A stretch of DNA of 58,140 bases from Campylobacterota bacterium (GTDB lineage Bacteria > Bdellovibrionota > Bacteriovoracia > Bacteriovoracales > Bacteriovoracaceae). This document shows positions 42,313 to 51,562 of the stretch, one piece after another (the first letter of the stretch is position 1; each line of letters opens with the position of its first letter). The position numbers and the translations under genes are program-made. Location of the stretch: the NCBI GenBank assembly GCA_003650125.1, contig QNFX01000011.1, positions 1 to 58,140 on the forward strand, read 5' to 3'. The notes under the pieces were generated by a model. The model saw only the letters and a list, made by a program, of their open reading frames with translations. It was not told the origin of the DNA and made no database searches.

Positions 42313-43869
42313 TTAGTCTTTTCGTTGAAAGCAGCCAATAGATTTTTTATTGATCAGAGATGCTTGAACCACGAGAGAGGCCACTTCAGCGGCATTTCTA
42401 AGCCCAATTAAATTATCCGTTAAATTGGAGTGTTTATAGAACTTTTTAAGTTCTATATAGTGTTCCCTAAATAAGGCCTCTGCCCGCTTTAGACGCCTCT
42501 TAGTTCGAGTAAGACCTACGTAATTCCACATAGTTTGTTTTAGGGTGAGCCAATCCTGATTAACCAAGGCATTATCACATTCACCTGTACTAACCTCCCA
42601 ATCTTTAATCTGGTCATCGGGATAAATCGCAATTTGATTTAAATCTTGGGCCATCTCTTCGGCCGCCAAATAGCCCCAAGTCAGTCCCTCTAAAAGTGAG
42701 GTTGAAGCAAGTCTGTTGGCCCCGTGAAGACCGGTACAGGCAACTTCACCTACAGCAAAGAGATTCTTCAAACTTGTCTTTCCCTTTAAATCCGTTTTCA
42801 CTCCACCACAGGTATAGTGGGCCGCAGGGATTACAGGTATTGGTTCTTTGGTAATATCAATTTTATTTTGCTCGCAATGTTCATAAATAGTTGGAAAACG
42901 CTCTCTAATCCAATCTGGATCTTTATGGGAAATATCAAGATAGACACAATCATGCATGGTCTCAAGAGTTTCTTCCATAATGGACTTGGCCACAACATCT
43001 CTTGGAGCGAGTTCTTTATCAGGGTGATATTTTCCCATAAACTCTTCGCCGTTACAGTTAACAAGTCTGCCACCCTCTCCTCTAACTGCTTCACTGATTA
43101 AAAATCTTCGATGAGAATTTCTATTATAAAAAGTAGTGGGATGAAATTGAATGAATTCCATATCAGTTAATAAAGCACCTGCCCTATTTGCCATAGCATG
43201 CCCATCACCTCTTGCTCCATCAGAGTTGGAGTTATGTAAATAAAGTGAGCCAATCCCACCGGTGGCCAAAACGGTTACTTTTGCGAGTGCTTTTACTATT
43301 TCCCCATCTTCACGGTTATGCAAATAAGCTCCGACGACTTTATTTTCTTCATATCTTTGATTAATTGAGATTCCGTGGTGCAAAGGTGTAAGCAGGTCTA
43401 CTGCTGTATGATTTTGCAAAAGCTTAATATTTGGAAAACGTTTAATATCTTTAATATAGTTTAAAAAAGAAGTCTGGATTTCTCTACCAGTAAAATCTCC
43501 CTTAAAGAGAATTCTCGGGAGAGAGTGGGCCGCTTCCCTAGTGAGATTTAACTCGCCTGTATCCTTACGACTAAAATCAACTTCTACCTTGTTTAGTAAA
43601 ACCTCATTTAAAATCTTCCCGCCATTTTCCTTTAATATTTCAATGGCATTAATATTGTTGGTGTGGGATCCGGCCTTTAAAATATCTGATCCGAGAAGTT
43701 TATCTTCTCTTTGAGGATAAATAATTCCGCCTTGAGCATAATAGGTATTGCTTATATTGGGATCTTTTTCCCTGGAAACTAGCCCGACAAGAAGGCCCTT
43801 CTCCGCTAATTTCAACGCACATGAAAGCCCTGCAATCCCTGTCCCAATAATTAAAACATCAAAGTTCAT
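42313..43869 (-). CDS. nadB: L-aspartate oxidase
   Basis: 518 residues. FAD enzyme making iminoaspartate, first step of de novo NAD synthesis. GTGIAGLSCALKLAEKG dinucleotide-binding start, NTYYAQGGI, THNINAIEIL, ATGGIGSLYLH, DMEFIQFHPTTF, SEAVRGEGGRLVN, CGGVKTDLKGKTSLKNLFAVGEVACTGLHGANRLASTSL-type FAD motifs, all as in NadB. Overlaps nadC by 11 bases. nadA is not in the window. Confidence 0.97.
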   Translation of the reverse strand: MNFDVLIIGTGIAGLSCALKLAEKGLLVGLVSREKDPNISNTYYAQGGIIYPQREDKLLGSDILKAGSHTNNINAIEILKENGGKILNEVLLNKVEVDFSRKDTGELNLTREAAHSLPRILFKGDFTGREIQTSFLNYIKDIKRFPNIKLLQNHTAVDLLTPLHHGISINQRYEENKVVGAYLHNREDGEIVKALAKVTVLATGGIGSLYLHNSNSDGARGDGHAMANRAGALLTDMEFIQFHPTTFYNRNSHRRFLISEAVRGEGGRLVNCNGEEFMGKYHPDKELAPRDVVAKSIMEETLETMHDCVYLDISHKDPDWIRERFPTIYEHCEQNKIDITKEPIPVIPAAHYTCGGVKTDLKGKTSLKNLFAVGEVACTGLHGANRLASTSLLEGLTWGYLAAEEMAQDLNQIAIYPDDQIKDWEVSTGECDNALVNQDWLTLKQTMWNYVGLTRTKRRLKRAEALFREHYIELKKFYKHSNLTDNLIGLRNAAEVASLVVQASLINKKSIGCFQRKD

Positions 43870-44734
43870 TAATTCTTCTCATTTTCAAAGAAAGATCTAC
43901 TCTCGCAGGATTTCTAGTGAGGGCCGAAGTACTAATGGCATCTATTCCATTAATTAAGAACTCTTCAAGGTTATCCTGGGTAATACCCCCGGAAACTTCA
44001 TAGGTCATATGACCTGGTTTTATATCAACAGCTAATTTTATCATTTCTGGAGAGAAATTATCCAACATGATATGAACTACTTTTAATTCAATTGCCTCTT
44101 TTAATTCTTCTAGATTGTGTACTTCTAAGACTAGAGGTTTATAAAAACCTCTCTGATTATTAAAAAAATCTAAGGCAGCTTTAACTCCACCAAAAAAGTT
44201 TTTGTGATTATCTTTAACCATCCATACATCAGTTTGAGCAAATCGATGGTTACTGCCTCCACCTACAAGGACAGCATATTTTTCAAGTGATTTAAGTCCC
44301 GGAGTAGTTTTTCTAGTGTCTAAAACTGAAATAGCAAATTCACTCGCTTTTTTAGTATACTCAAAGGTTCTCGTAGCAATGCCACTAGCATGAGTTAAAA
44401 GATTTAAGGCCAATCTTTCACCTGTTAAAGCGATATTAAAAGGCAATGAAAACTTTAAAGGCCCAAATGTTTCATCTACTTTTTTTCCTTCAAAATTTTG
44501 CATAAACTCTTCACCTAGATTTTTTGCTCCGAGAAATTCAAAAACGGAAAAAAAATAAGGAAGTCCTGCTAAAACCATAGGAGACTTTATATGCAACTGA
44601 CACTCAACAACATCTGTTGGCAGAGAATTAAAATAGAAATGATTTCGAAAAAGATCATCTTCTTCAAAGAAGTGTTCTAAATCTTTTCTAAATTGCATTT
44701 TCATGAGTTTTCCAAGTAAATTTTTTAATGCCAA
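43859..44734 (-). CDS. nadC: Quinolinate phosphoribosyltransferase
   Basis: 291 residues. Turns quinolinate and PRPP into nicotinate mononucleotide. Motifs: ALNLLTHASGIATRTFEYT, VLDTRKTTPGLKSLEKYAV, VGGGSNHRFAQTDVWMVKDNH, VEVHNLEELKEAI-like strand, MLDNFSPEM, and YEVSGGITQDNLEEF. A TTG at 44734 gives the longest frame; an ATG eleven codons on is possible. An AAAGGGA lies about 12 bases before the TTG. First gene of a leftward group with nadB. Confidence 0.96.
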   Translation of the reverse strand: MALKNLLGKLMKMQFRKDLEHFFEEDDLFRNHFYFNSLPTDVVECQLHIKSPMVLAGLPYFFSVFEFLGAKNLGEEFMQNFEGKKVDETFGPLKFSLPFNIALTGERLALNLLTHASGIATRTFEYTKKASEFAISVLDTRKTTPGLKSLEKYAVLVGGGSNHRFAQTDVWMVKDNHKNFFGGVKAALDFFNNQRGFYKPLVLEVHNLEELKEAIELKVVHIMLDNFSPEMIKLAVDIKPGHMTYEVSGGITQDNLEEFLINGIDAISTSALTRNPARVDLSLKMRRINEL

Positions 44735-44805
44735 GTTTTCATATCCCTTTACTTTTAATCCGTTAAGTATTTATTTGCAGAGTCCGCCCTGCCTTAGAAA
44801 AGAAT

Positions 44806-45864
44806 ATGAATAGGACTCTTTTTACTCTTATGGCCTCATTTTTTCTCTTTTACTGCTTTGCGTCTAAAGAAACTACCCCACTTTTAACCCATAAAATCTC
44901 CAATCTAATGCCTGGTAGGGGCAATGGCCCGCTGAGATCCTATGTTCTAGGCGATAAGAGGAAACTAGGTAGGTCCTTAAAGTGGGCCCATAAGGTGCTT
45001 ACTATACAGCATCTTTTCACTCCCTCCGGGCTTCATTTGTCTTCAATTTTCTTATTAATTTTGCCCCTACTAAAAAAATTATCACCTCGAATTCGTTGGT
45101 TTATTTCTTTAACTCTCTTTATCCTACCGCTTTTTCTACCCGGGTTTTGGGCAATAAAAAGAATATGCCTTTTAAGAATCTTAAAGCTTTTTTTTACAAG
45201 GTTATCCTGGTTTTCAGTTTTTTTAATTGCTTTTACACTGGATTTTTTCTGGGGAACTTTCGATCAATCCCCTTTGAGTTTTTGCTTCAGCTTTTTATTT
45301 TTAGGACTTATTTTTTCTCTTGAAGGGAAAGATGGTGGAAGTTTGCCTCTCGTTTTATTTACCGGACAAATTCTAATCTCTTTTTTTTGGCAAAGCTTGC
45401 TAAACCCATTTGGGATTTTTATAGGGCAATTAATCTCTCTAATTTTTTCTTTCTTATTCCCTTTTTTCTTTATAGCTTTTTGGGTTCCCTATAAATTTCT
45501 TCTGTTTCCTCTCGATCTATTCACCTATATGGTCATAGTAGGGGCAAAGATAAGCAAGGATTTTCCCAGTTTTTATATCACCTTTGATATCTTAATTTTA
45601 TTTTTTATAATGAGTGCATCCATAAGATTAAAAATTAAAGTCTATTTAATTATTTTATTTATCTGTTTTTACCCTCCAAATCTTTTTAATCTCCCTCCAA
45701 AATATTTTCATAAAAAAAGAAGGTATGATTTTTATCTAGTGGAGGAGAGAGCAGGCATCAATAGTATCAAAAGAACCCGCAGGGGTTATAAAATTAAATA
45801 TAATAGTGGGTATACCTGCAGCTATAGTTTATTTAATACTTTTTGGCAGAAGAGTTGTTTTTAG
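44806..45864 (+). CDS. ComEC/Rec2-like membrane domain protein, stand-alone
   Basis: 352 residues, about nine membrane helices. LTIQHLFTPSGLHLSSIFLLIL matches the ComEC competence-domain motif (hllaISGLHv; here Ser74-Gly75-Leu76-His77), and AIKRICLLRILKLFF fits the following Arg-containing helix. The large ComEC N-terminal OB part and the C-terminal metallo-beta-lactamase part are both missing; instead it ends with a short soluble segment. ComEC carries single-stranded DNA across the inner membrane. This may be a reduced or repurposed copy. Its stop shares TTAG with the convergent E1 gene. Confidence 0.6.
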   Translation: MNRTLFTLMASFFLFYCFASKETTPLLTHKISNLMPGRGNGPLRSYVLGDKRKLGRSLKWAHKVLTIQHLFTPSGLHLSSIFLLILPLLKKLSPRIRWFISLTLFILPLFLPGFWAIKRICLLRILKLFFTRLSWFSVFLIAFTLDFFWGTFDQSPLSFCFSFLFLGLIFSLEGKDGGSLPLVLFTGQILISFFWQSLLNPFGIFIGQLISLIFSFLFPFFFIAFWVPYKFLLFPLDLFTYMVIVGAKISKDFPSFYITFDILILFFIMSASIRLKIKVYLIILFICFYPPNLFNLPPKYFHKKRRYDFYLVEERAGINSIKRTRRGYKIKYNSGYTCSYSLFNTFWQKSCF

Positions 45865-48020
45865 TAGTCTAAAAGTTTAGTTAGCATAGCTCTAACATCT
45901 TCCACTTGAGGAAGGATTTCATCTTCAAGGCCGGGACAATAGGCCACATGAGTATCCTTGGCCGCCACTCGAAGAATTGGCGCATCAAGGGATTCAAAAC
46001 ACTCTTCATTTATAAGTGAAGCGATCTCACCGGCAAACCCAGAAGTTTTAGTATCTTCATGACAGATAAGAATTCTATTAGTTTTAGCTAGCGATTTCTT
46101 AATCGCTTCAATATCAAAGGGAACTAGTGTTCGAGGGTCGATAATTTCAATCGTCTTACCAGTTTCTTTTTCAATTTTTTTAGCAGCATCAATTGATTTT
46201 TGAACCAAAGCTCCCCAGGCAATGATGGTAGCATCACTTCCTTTTTTAACCACACGGGCCTTTCCAAAAGGAATCATATAATCCTCTCCTGGGTCGGCCG
46301 ATCTATTATAGCCCTGATAATAGAGATGCTTATGTTCCAAAAACAAAACTGGATCATCGGCCCTTATAGCGGTTCTGAGGAGTCCAGCAGCATCCTGCGC
46401 ATTAGAAGGAAAGGCCACATATATTCCAGGGATATTAGAAAAAATAGATTCTCCACACTGTGAGTGATAAATCGACCCACCTCGAAGATATCCACCAATA
46501 GGAACTCTAACCACCATAGGACATTTGAAATCTCCACCAGAGCGATACCTCATAGTGGCCATTTCATTTTTAAGTTGCATAAAAGCAGTCCAAATATAAT
46601 CAAAAAATTGAATTTCAACGACAGGTTTTAGTCCTCTGGTGGCCATACCGATGGCCCGACCAATTATATTGGCCTCGGCCAGAGGTGAGTTAAACACTTG
46701 TCCAGGACGCCCGGCCCTTTGCAGGCCTTTAGTAACAGCGAAAACACCGCCTTTTCCCTGTAAAGACTCATCATCTAATTTTTCAAGCTGTCCAAAATCG
46801 GCCACGTCCTCACCAAATAGTCTTATAAGAGGATCTCTTTTTAACTCCGCTTTAAGAACTGAGTTAATCGCCTGGGCCATAGGCACATCGTCCTTCCCAC
46901 TAAATTCGGGATCCGTTGAAAATGCATCTGAAGTTATATCTACTTCTTCGGAAAAAAGATGGTCCATGCATGTTTCCGGTTCCGGCCAAGGAGTACTCTC
47001 TGCCTTTTCTCTGGCCTCCCGAACTTCTTTATCTATTTCTTTTTTAATTTTTTCATTTTCGGCGTCTTTTAAAACTCCCCCTTGAATTAACAACTTAGGG
47101 AAAGAGTTAATGACATCTAATTCTGTCTCTTCTAAAAGTTCCTTTTTAGTTCTATATTTAGTGTGATCATCAGAAAGAGAATGAGAATAAGGACGGGTCA
47201 CATTAGCATGAATTAAAACCGGCCCATTTCCTTTCCTAAGATAATTAGAGCTCTCAACGGCAGTGGCATAACTATCAATGGGACAGTTTCCATCACAGGT
47301 AAAAATCTTAAGTCCTGGAAAATTTTCCAGCGCCGTCGAGATTGAACCTCCTGGCGTTTGAATGGCAACGGGGACACTAATGGCATAACCATTATCTTCA
47401 ATCATAAACATGACAGGAAGTTTATTTACACTAGCAGTAGTTATAGCTTCCCAAAACTCTCCTTGAGAAGTTGTACCATCTCCAGCACTTACATAGATAA
47501 TTTCATCTTCATTATAAGAAAGGGTTTTCTTTTCACCAATATTTTTTAAATATCCAGCTACTTCGGAAAGTCCTACTGCTTGTAAAAATTGTGTACCAGT
47601 ACAAGATGAGGCCGAGATTATATTTAAATCTTTATGTCCCCAATGAGCTGGCATTTGGCGACCGTGAGAGGCAATATCACCGGTATTTCCATTGGCCTGA
47701 CATAACATTTCATATGGTGTCATTCCCAGAGCTAAGCAAAGGGCCCGATCTCGGTAGTAAGGAATAAAAAAATCGTATTTAGGCCAGAGAACATTTCCAA
47801 AAGCAGTAAGGATACCTTCATGTCCTGCTCCAGATATTTGAAAAAAAGCAGTCGCGGCCTTTCTCATAGCAATTTCTGCATCATCAAGCTTTCTTGATAA
47901 ATAGATATTTTTCCAAAAAGAGATGAGTTTTTGTTTGGTTAGATTATATTTCTTGGCCTGCTTCAGCTTTTTTTCCACCACACTAGATTTGATGACTTTT
48001 TTCCGTGCCTTTTCTTTCAT
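45861..48020 (-). CDS. Fused 2-oxoacid (branched-chain) dehydrogenase E1 alpha-beta
   Basis: 719 residues. Thiamine-diphosphate decarboxylase of the branched-chain or related 2-oxoacid dehydrogenase complex, with alpha (about 30-360) and beta (about 385-719) parts in one chain. Alpha: FFIPYYRDRALCLALGMTP, HWGHKDLNII, and the cofactor motif GDGTTSQGEFWEA (180-192) to EDNGYAIS. Beta: RLFGEDVADFG, PLAEANIIGRAIG, EIQFFDYIWTA, EHKHLYYQ, and HEDTKTSGFAGE. E2 and E3 are not in the window. With leucine dehydrogenase nearby it can take Leu, Val and Ile to acyl-CoA. Confidence 0.93.
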   Translation of the reverse strand: MKEKARKKVIKSSVVEKKLKQAKKYNLTKQKLISFWKNIYLSRKLDDAEIAMRKAATAFFQISGAGHEGILTAFGNVLWPKYDFFIPYYRDRALCLALGMTPYEMLCQANGNTGDIASHGRQMPAHWGHKDLNIISASSCTGTQFLQAVGLSEVAGYLKNIGEKKTLSYNEDEIIYVSAGDGTTSQGEFWEAITTASVNKLPVMFMIEDNGYAISVPVAIQTPGGSISTALENFPGLKIFTCDGNCPIDSYATAVESSNYLRKGNGPVLIHANVTRPYSHSLSDDHTKYRTKKELLEETELDVINSFPKLLIQGGVLKDAENEKIKKEIDKEVREAREKAESTPWPEPETCMDHLFSEEVDITSDAFSTDPEFSGKDDVPMAQAINSVLKAELKRDPLIRLFGEDVADFGQLEKLDDESLQGKGGVFAVTKGLQRAGRPGQVFNSPLAEANIIGRAIGMATRGLKPVVEIQFFDYIWTAFMQLKNEMATMRYRSGGDFKCPMVVRVPIGGYLRGGSIYHSQCGESIFSNIPGIYVAFPSNAQDAAGLLRTAIRADDPVLFLEHKHLYYQGYNRSADPGEDYMIPFGKARVVKKGSDATIIAWGALVQKSIDAAKKIEKETGKTIEIIDPRTLVPFDIEAIKKSLAKTNRILICHEDTKTSGFAGEIASLINEECFESLDAPILRVAAKDTHVAYCPGLEDEILPQVEDVRAMLTKLLDY

Positions 48021-48100
48021 GGAGACAAAATCCTTTGCTGAGTATCGCGTTATTAAGGATTAAAATCCTATCCAAAATTGCATGGAAAGTCTAAAAAGGC

Positions 48101-49141
48101 TCACTGCGTCCAATCGAGAATGACCTTTCCGGCCTTCCCTTCATTCATAATTTTAAAACCTTCTAGGTAGTCATCTACTGGAAGAGTGTGGGTAATGATG
48201 GAAGAGATATCTAAACCACTTTGAATCATGGCAGTCATTTTATACCAGGTTTCATACATTTCTCGGCCATAAATTCCTTTAAGAGTTAGACCTTTAAAAA
48301 TCACTTTACTCCAATCAATGGCCACTTTTTCAGAGAAGATCCCCAACATAGCGATTCGGCCACCATTGTTCATCACCTCTAACATGTCATTAAAGGCCGT
48401 ACTATTTCCGGACATCTCCATACCGATATCAAAGCCTTCAGTCATACCTAATTTTTTCATAACCGAATTTAAATCAACTTTTGTAGGGTTAACCGTCACA
48501 TCGGCCCCCATTTTTTTTGCCAGATCAAGCCGGTAATCATTCACATCGGTGATCACGACATTCCGGGCGCCCACATGTTTAGCGATGGCCGCGGCCATGG
48601 CACCAATAGGTCCTGCTCCCGTTATTAAAACATCTTCACCAACCAAGTTAAAAGAAAGTGCCGTGTGAACTGCATTTCCAAAAGGATCAAAGATAGAGGC
48701 AATTTCATCAGGAATATCATGCGGAATGGGAAAAACATTTGTGGCGGGAAGAGATAGGTATTCGGCAAAGCAACCAGGTCTTTGTACTCCAACACCAATA
48801 GTATTTCGACATAGGTGTTGAATTCCCGCACGACAATTTCGGCAATGGCCACAAGTGATATGTCCTTCACCAGATACTCGATCACCAAGGTTGAGTCCTT
48901 TTACGTCGTGACCAAGTTTTTCCACTACGCCAAAAAACTCATGTCCTGTAACAAGTGGTACTGGAATTGTTTTTTTTGCCCACTCATCCCAATTATAGAT
49001 GTGAAGATCTGTTCCACATATAGCGGTTTTTTTTATTTTAATCAAAACATCATTAGGACCGATAGCTGGCATTTCGCCTTCTTCCATCCAGAGACCTTTC
49101 TCTTTTTTACTTTTTCTGAGTACTTTAATTTTACTTTTCAT
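48101..49141 (-). CDS. tdh: L-threonine 3-dehydrogenase
   Basis: 346 residues. Zinc medium-chain dehydrogenase: catalytic-zinc Cys42 ([14 protein letters not shown], the TDH hallmark), His67-Glu68 (TGHEFFG), structural zinc Cys97, 100, 103, 111, and the NAD fold [22 protein letters not shown]. Oxidises Thr to 2-amino-3-ketobutyrate. Shares one base (TAATG) with kbl, whose enzyme uses that product. Confidence 0.97.
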   Translation of the reverse strand: MKSKIKVLRKSKKEKGLWMEEGEMPAIGPNDVLIKIKKTAICGTDLHIYNWDEWAKKTIPVPLVTGHEFFGVVEKLGHDVKGLNLGDRVSGEGHITCGHCRNCRAGIQHLCRNTIGVGVQRPGCFAEYLSLPATNVFPIPHDIPDEIASIFDPFGNAVHTALSFNLVGEDVLITGAGPIGAMAAAIAKHVGARNVVITDVNDYRLDLAKKMGADVTVNPTKVDLNSVMKKLGMTEGFDIGMEMSGNSTAFNDMLEVMNNGGRIAMLGIFSEKVAIDWSKVIFKGLTLKGIYGREMYETWYKMTAMIQSGLDISSIITHTLPVDDYLEGFKIMNEGKAGKVILDWTQ

Positions 49142-50325
49142 TAGATCACCTTAAAAGCTTTTCCTACTTTTTCAAAGGCGGTTAGGGCCTTTTCTAAATC
49201 AACTCTACTATGGGCGGCAGAAATTTGAGTTCTAATTCTGGCCTCTCCTTTGGGTACTACTGGAAAGGAAAAGCCAACGACATAAATCCCTTCTTTTAAT
49301 AAAGCATCGGCCATATCTTTTGCTAGTTTGGCCTCACCAAGCATGACAGGAACAATAGGGTGCTCCCCTTTTAAAATATTAAACCCTAAACTCTCCATCT
49401 CTTTTCTAAAATAAGAAGTATTATCTCTCAGCTTTTGCCTGAGTTTAGAACCTGTCTCAAGAAGCTCTAAAACTTTTATAGAAGTGGCCGCTATAACCGG
49501 TGCCAGGGTATTGGAAAAAAGATAGGGCCTAGATCTTTGTCTAAGCATTTCTATAATTTCTTTTTTGCCCGAAGTATAACCTCCAGATGCTCCCCCAAGG
49601 GCCTTGCCTAAAGTTCCGGTGATAATATCCACTCGATCCATTACTTCACAGTATTCATGAGTCCCTCTTCCCTCTTCCCCCATAAATCCTACTGCATGAG
49701 AATCATCAACCATAACTAAAGCATCATATTTCTCGGCCAGGTCACAAATACCTTTTAGATTTGCCACATAACCATCCATAGAGAAAACTCCATCGGTGGC
49801 AATAAGCCTAAACCTGGCACCTTGGGCCTCTTTAAGTTTTGCTTCTAAGTCTTTCATGTCACTGTTGTTGTATCTAAAGCGTTTTGCCTTACAAAGTCTG
49901 ATGCCATCGATGATACTAGCATGATTTAAAGCATCGCTAATGATTGCATCTTCTGCCGAAAGAAGAGTTTCAAAAAGTCCTCCGTTAGCATCAAAGCAAG
50001 ATGAATAAAGAATGGTATCTTCCATTTTTAAAAAATTAGAAATTTTATCTTCAAGTTCTTTGTGAATATTTTGAGTCCCGCAGATAAACCTGACACTCGA
50101 CATACCAAAACCATATTTATCTAAAGAGAGCTGCGCAGTTTTAATAAGTTCTAAAGCGGAGGATAATCCCAAATAATTATTGGCACACATATTAATCACT
50201 TCGTCATTTTCTGAAACGATGTGTGAACCTTGAGGTGAGGTAATGATTCGCTCATCCTTATAAAGACCTTGTTCTCTAATAGAATTTAGCTCTCCAGTAA
50301 GGTGGTCTAAGAAATTTTGGGACAT
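49141..50325 (-). CDS. kbl: Glycine C-acetyltransferase (2-amino-3-ketobutyrate CoA ligase)
   Basis: 394 residues. PLP alpha-oxoamine synthase splitting 2-amino-3-ketobutyrate with CoA into glycine and acetyl-CoA. [47 protein letters not shown], and Schiff-base Lys241 in [19 protein letters not shown] lies before the ATG, and a TATAAA lies in the 64-base gap upstream. Operon with tdh. Confidence 0.98.
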   Translation of the reverse strand: MSQNFLDHLTGELNSIREQGLYKDERIITSPQGSHIVSENDEVINMCANNYLGLSSALELIKTAQLSLDKYGFGMSSVRFICGTQNIHKELEDKISNFLKMEDTILYSSCFDANGGLFETLLSAEDAIISDALNHASIIDGIRLCKAKRFRYNNSDMKDLEAKLKEAQGARFRLIATDGVFSMDGYVANLKGICDLAEKYDALVMVDDSHAVGFMGEEGRGTHEYCEVMDRVDIITGTLGKALGGASGGYTSGKKEIIEMLRQRSRPYLFSNTLAPVIAATSIKVLELLETGSKLRQKLRDNTSYFRKEMESLGFNILKGEHPIVPVMLGEAKLAKDMADALLKEGIYVVGFSFPVVPKGEARIRTQISAAHSRVDLEKALTAFEKVGKAFKVI

Positions 50326-50389
50326 AAATTGATCCTGGAAAAGGTTGAATCTTATTTATAATAGGTGGATCTCTTTGTAAAAAGTTGCG

Positions 50390-51517
50390 CTAGACGCCAA
50401 AATCGAAGGCGATAAGATACCTTCTCTCTTGTTTTACATGCCATTGTATAGGATCAAGCTCTGCCCCAAAGGTGGAGAGAGAAAAATTAAAATGTTTTGA
50501 TTTAAAACCAAGGCCCCCGGATACATAGCCCTCTACATAGCCAAGCCGAATAAAATATTTACGAAACCAATCATATTCAGCACCGATTAATAGTCGTCGA
50601 CGATAATCCACACCATCAAATTCTTGAAGAAGATCATTCCAATCTGCTTCCAAATGTAGTCGAGAAAGCTTCCCCACTCGGGGAGTAATAGAGACTCCTA
50701 AATCAAGAGTTGTTTGATAATTCTGCAATGGTTTTGGATTGGGGTTATAAACTGTTGGCCTAGATTCTTGGATATTTCCAAAAGAAGAGCTCGTGAAATT
50801 ATGAAGCGCCAATGAAAAAGCAGGAATCCAATCAGTCGGCAGAGTGATTCTAACTCCAAGGTCCGCAAAAAATCCGCTCCCTGTAGCATAATCATCTTCT
50901 TCAATAAAAATTGTCTCATTTTTAGGACCGCAGCCATTGAGCTCCTTTCGATTAAGCCAAATACCCATCGCCCCAATTTTTATCACTCCTCCCCAGAAGG
51001 ACATATTTACCGCGGCATAAGGGCCATGGTCTAAGCGAAAAATCCATTCATATGGTGAAGTCTCACTCAAGATGGTCATCCTTGATTGCTGAGAAATTAA
51101 GTAACCAAAGGAGAAGTATCTCGTAGTAAAATTGGGAAGAATATTAAATCTGGAATAAGACACATCACCAATATTTTCCAGTAGATTTACCCTGGTTCCT
51201 TCAATCGTTACATTTCCTAAAACGCCATTCCAAAACTCACTCGGACCCCCTTTAGGCATGGTCAAATAGTCTTGGGAGCTTTCAAAATGGATATCGGTTA
51301 AATGAAAATTTGTGGGCCGAACGGTTCCAAGTCCTGCAGCATTGTAAAACGAGGAGGCGGAATCATCAACTTTGGAGATATAGGCGTTTCCCAAACCAAG
51401 TGCTCGCCCAGAGGTGGCCAGTTGAGGATAGGCCACGGGGTTAAAATCAAGTCCAATGCAGCCTTGGGCCCAAATGAGGGAAGGGGAAAAAAGTAAAAAT
51501 AAGATAAAGGCCCGCAC
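50390..51517 (-). CDS. Outer-membrane beta-barrel protein
   Basis: 375 residues. Signal peptide (MRAFILFLLFSPSLIWAQ), then a start like PorV/FadL-type barrels: ATSGRALGLGNAYISKVDDSASSFYNAAGLG, followed by alternating strands (FSFGYLISQQSR, RHLEAD-like strands) and a terminal YLIAFDFGV ending in a hydrophobic residue, as in barrel proteins. Function unknown; could be a channel or part of a secretion system. GTG start at 51517, six bases after a TATAAT, with no Shine-Dalgarno motif. Confidence 0.75.
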   Translation of the reverse strand: MRAFILFLLFSPSLIWAQGCIGLDFNPVAYPQLATSGRALGLGNAYISKVDDSASSFYNAAGLGTVRPTNFHLTDIHFESSQDYLTMPKGGPSEFWNGVLGNVTIEGTRVNLLENIGDVSYSRFNILPNFTTRYFSFGYLISQQSRMTILSETSPYEWIFRLDHGPYAAVNMSFWGGVIKIGAMGIWLNRKELNGCGPKNETIFIEEDDYATGSGFFADLGVRITLPTDWIPAFSLALHNFTSSSFGNIQESRPTVYNPNPKPLQNYQTTLDLGVSITPRVGKLSRLHLEADWNDLLQEFDGVDYRRRLLIGAEYDWFRKYFIRLGYVEGYVSGGLGFKSKHFNFSLSTFGAELDPIQWHVKQERRYLIAFDFGV

Positions 51518-51523
51518 ATATAT

Positions 51524-51529
51524 ATTATA
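51524..51529 (-). promoter_or_regulatory. TATAAT -10 element placing transcription start at the GTG (leaderless)
   Basis: TATAAT on the minus strand ends six bases before the GTG at 51517; no Shine-Dalgarno motif. A weak TTTCCT lies 17 bases upstream. Confidence 0.5.
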
Positions 51530-51562
51530 CGAGGATTTGGAACCTGAGGAAACTAGACAAAT

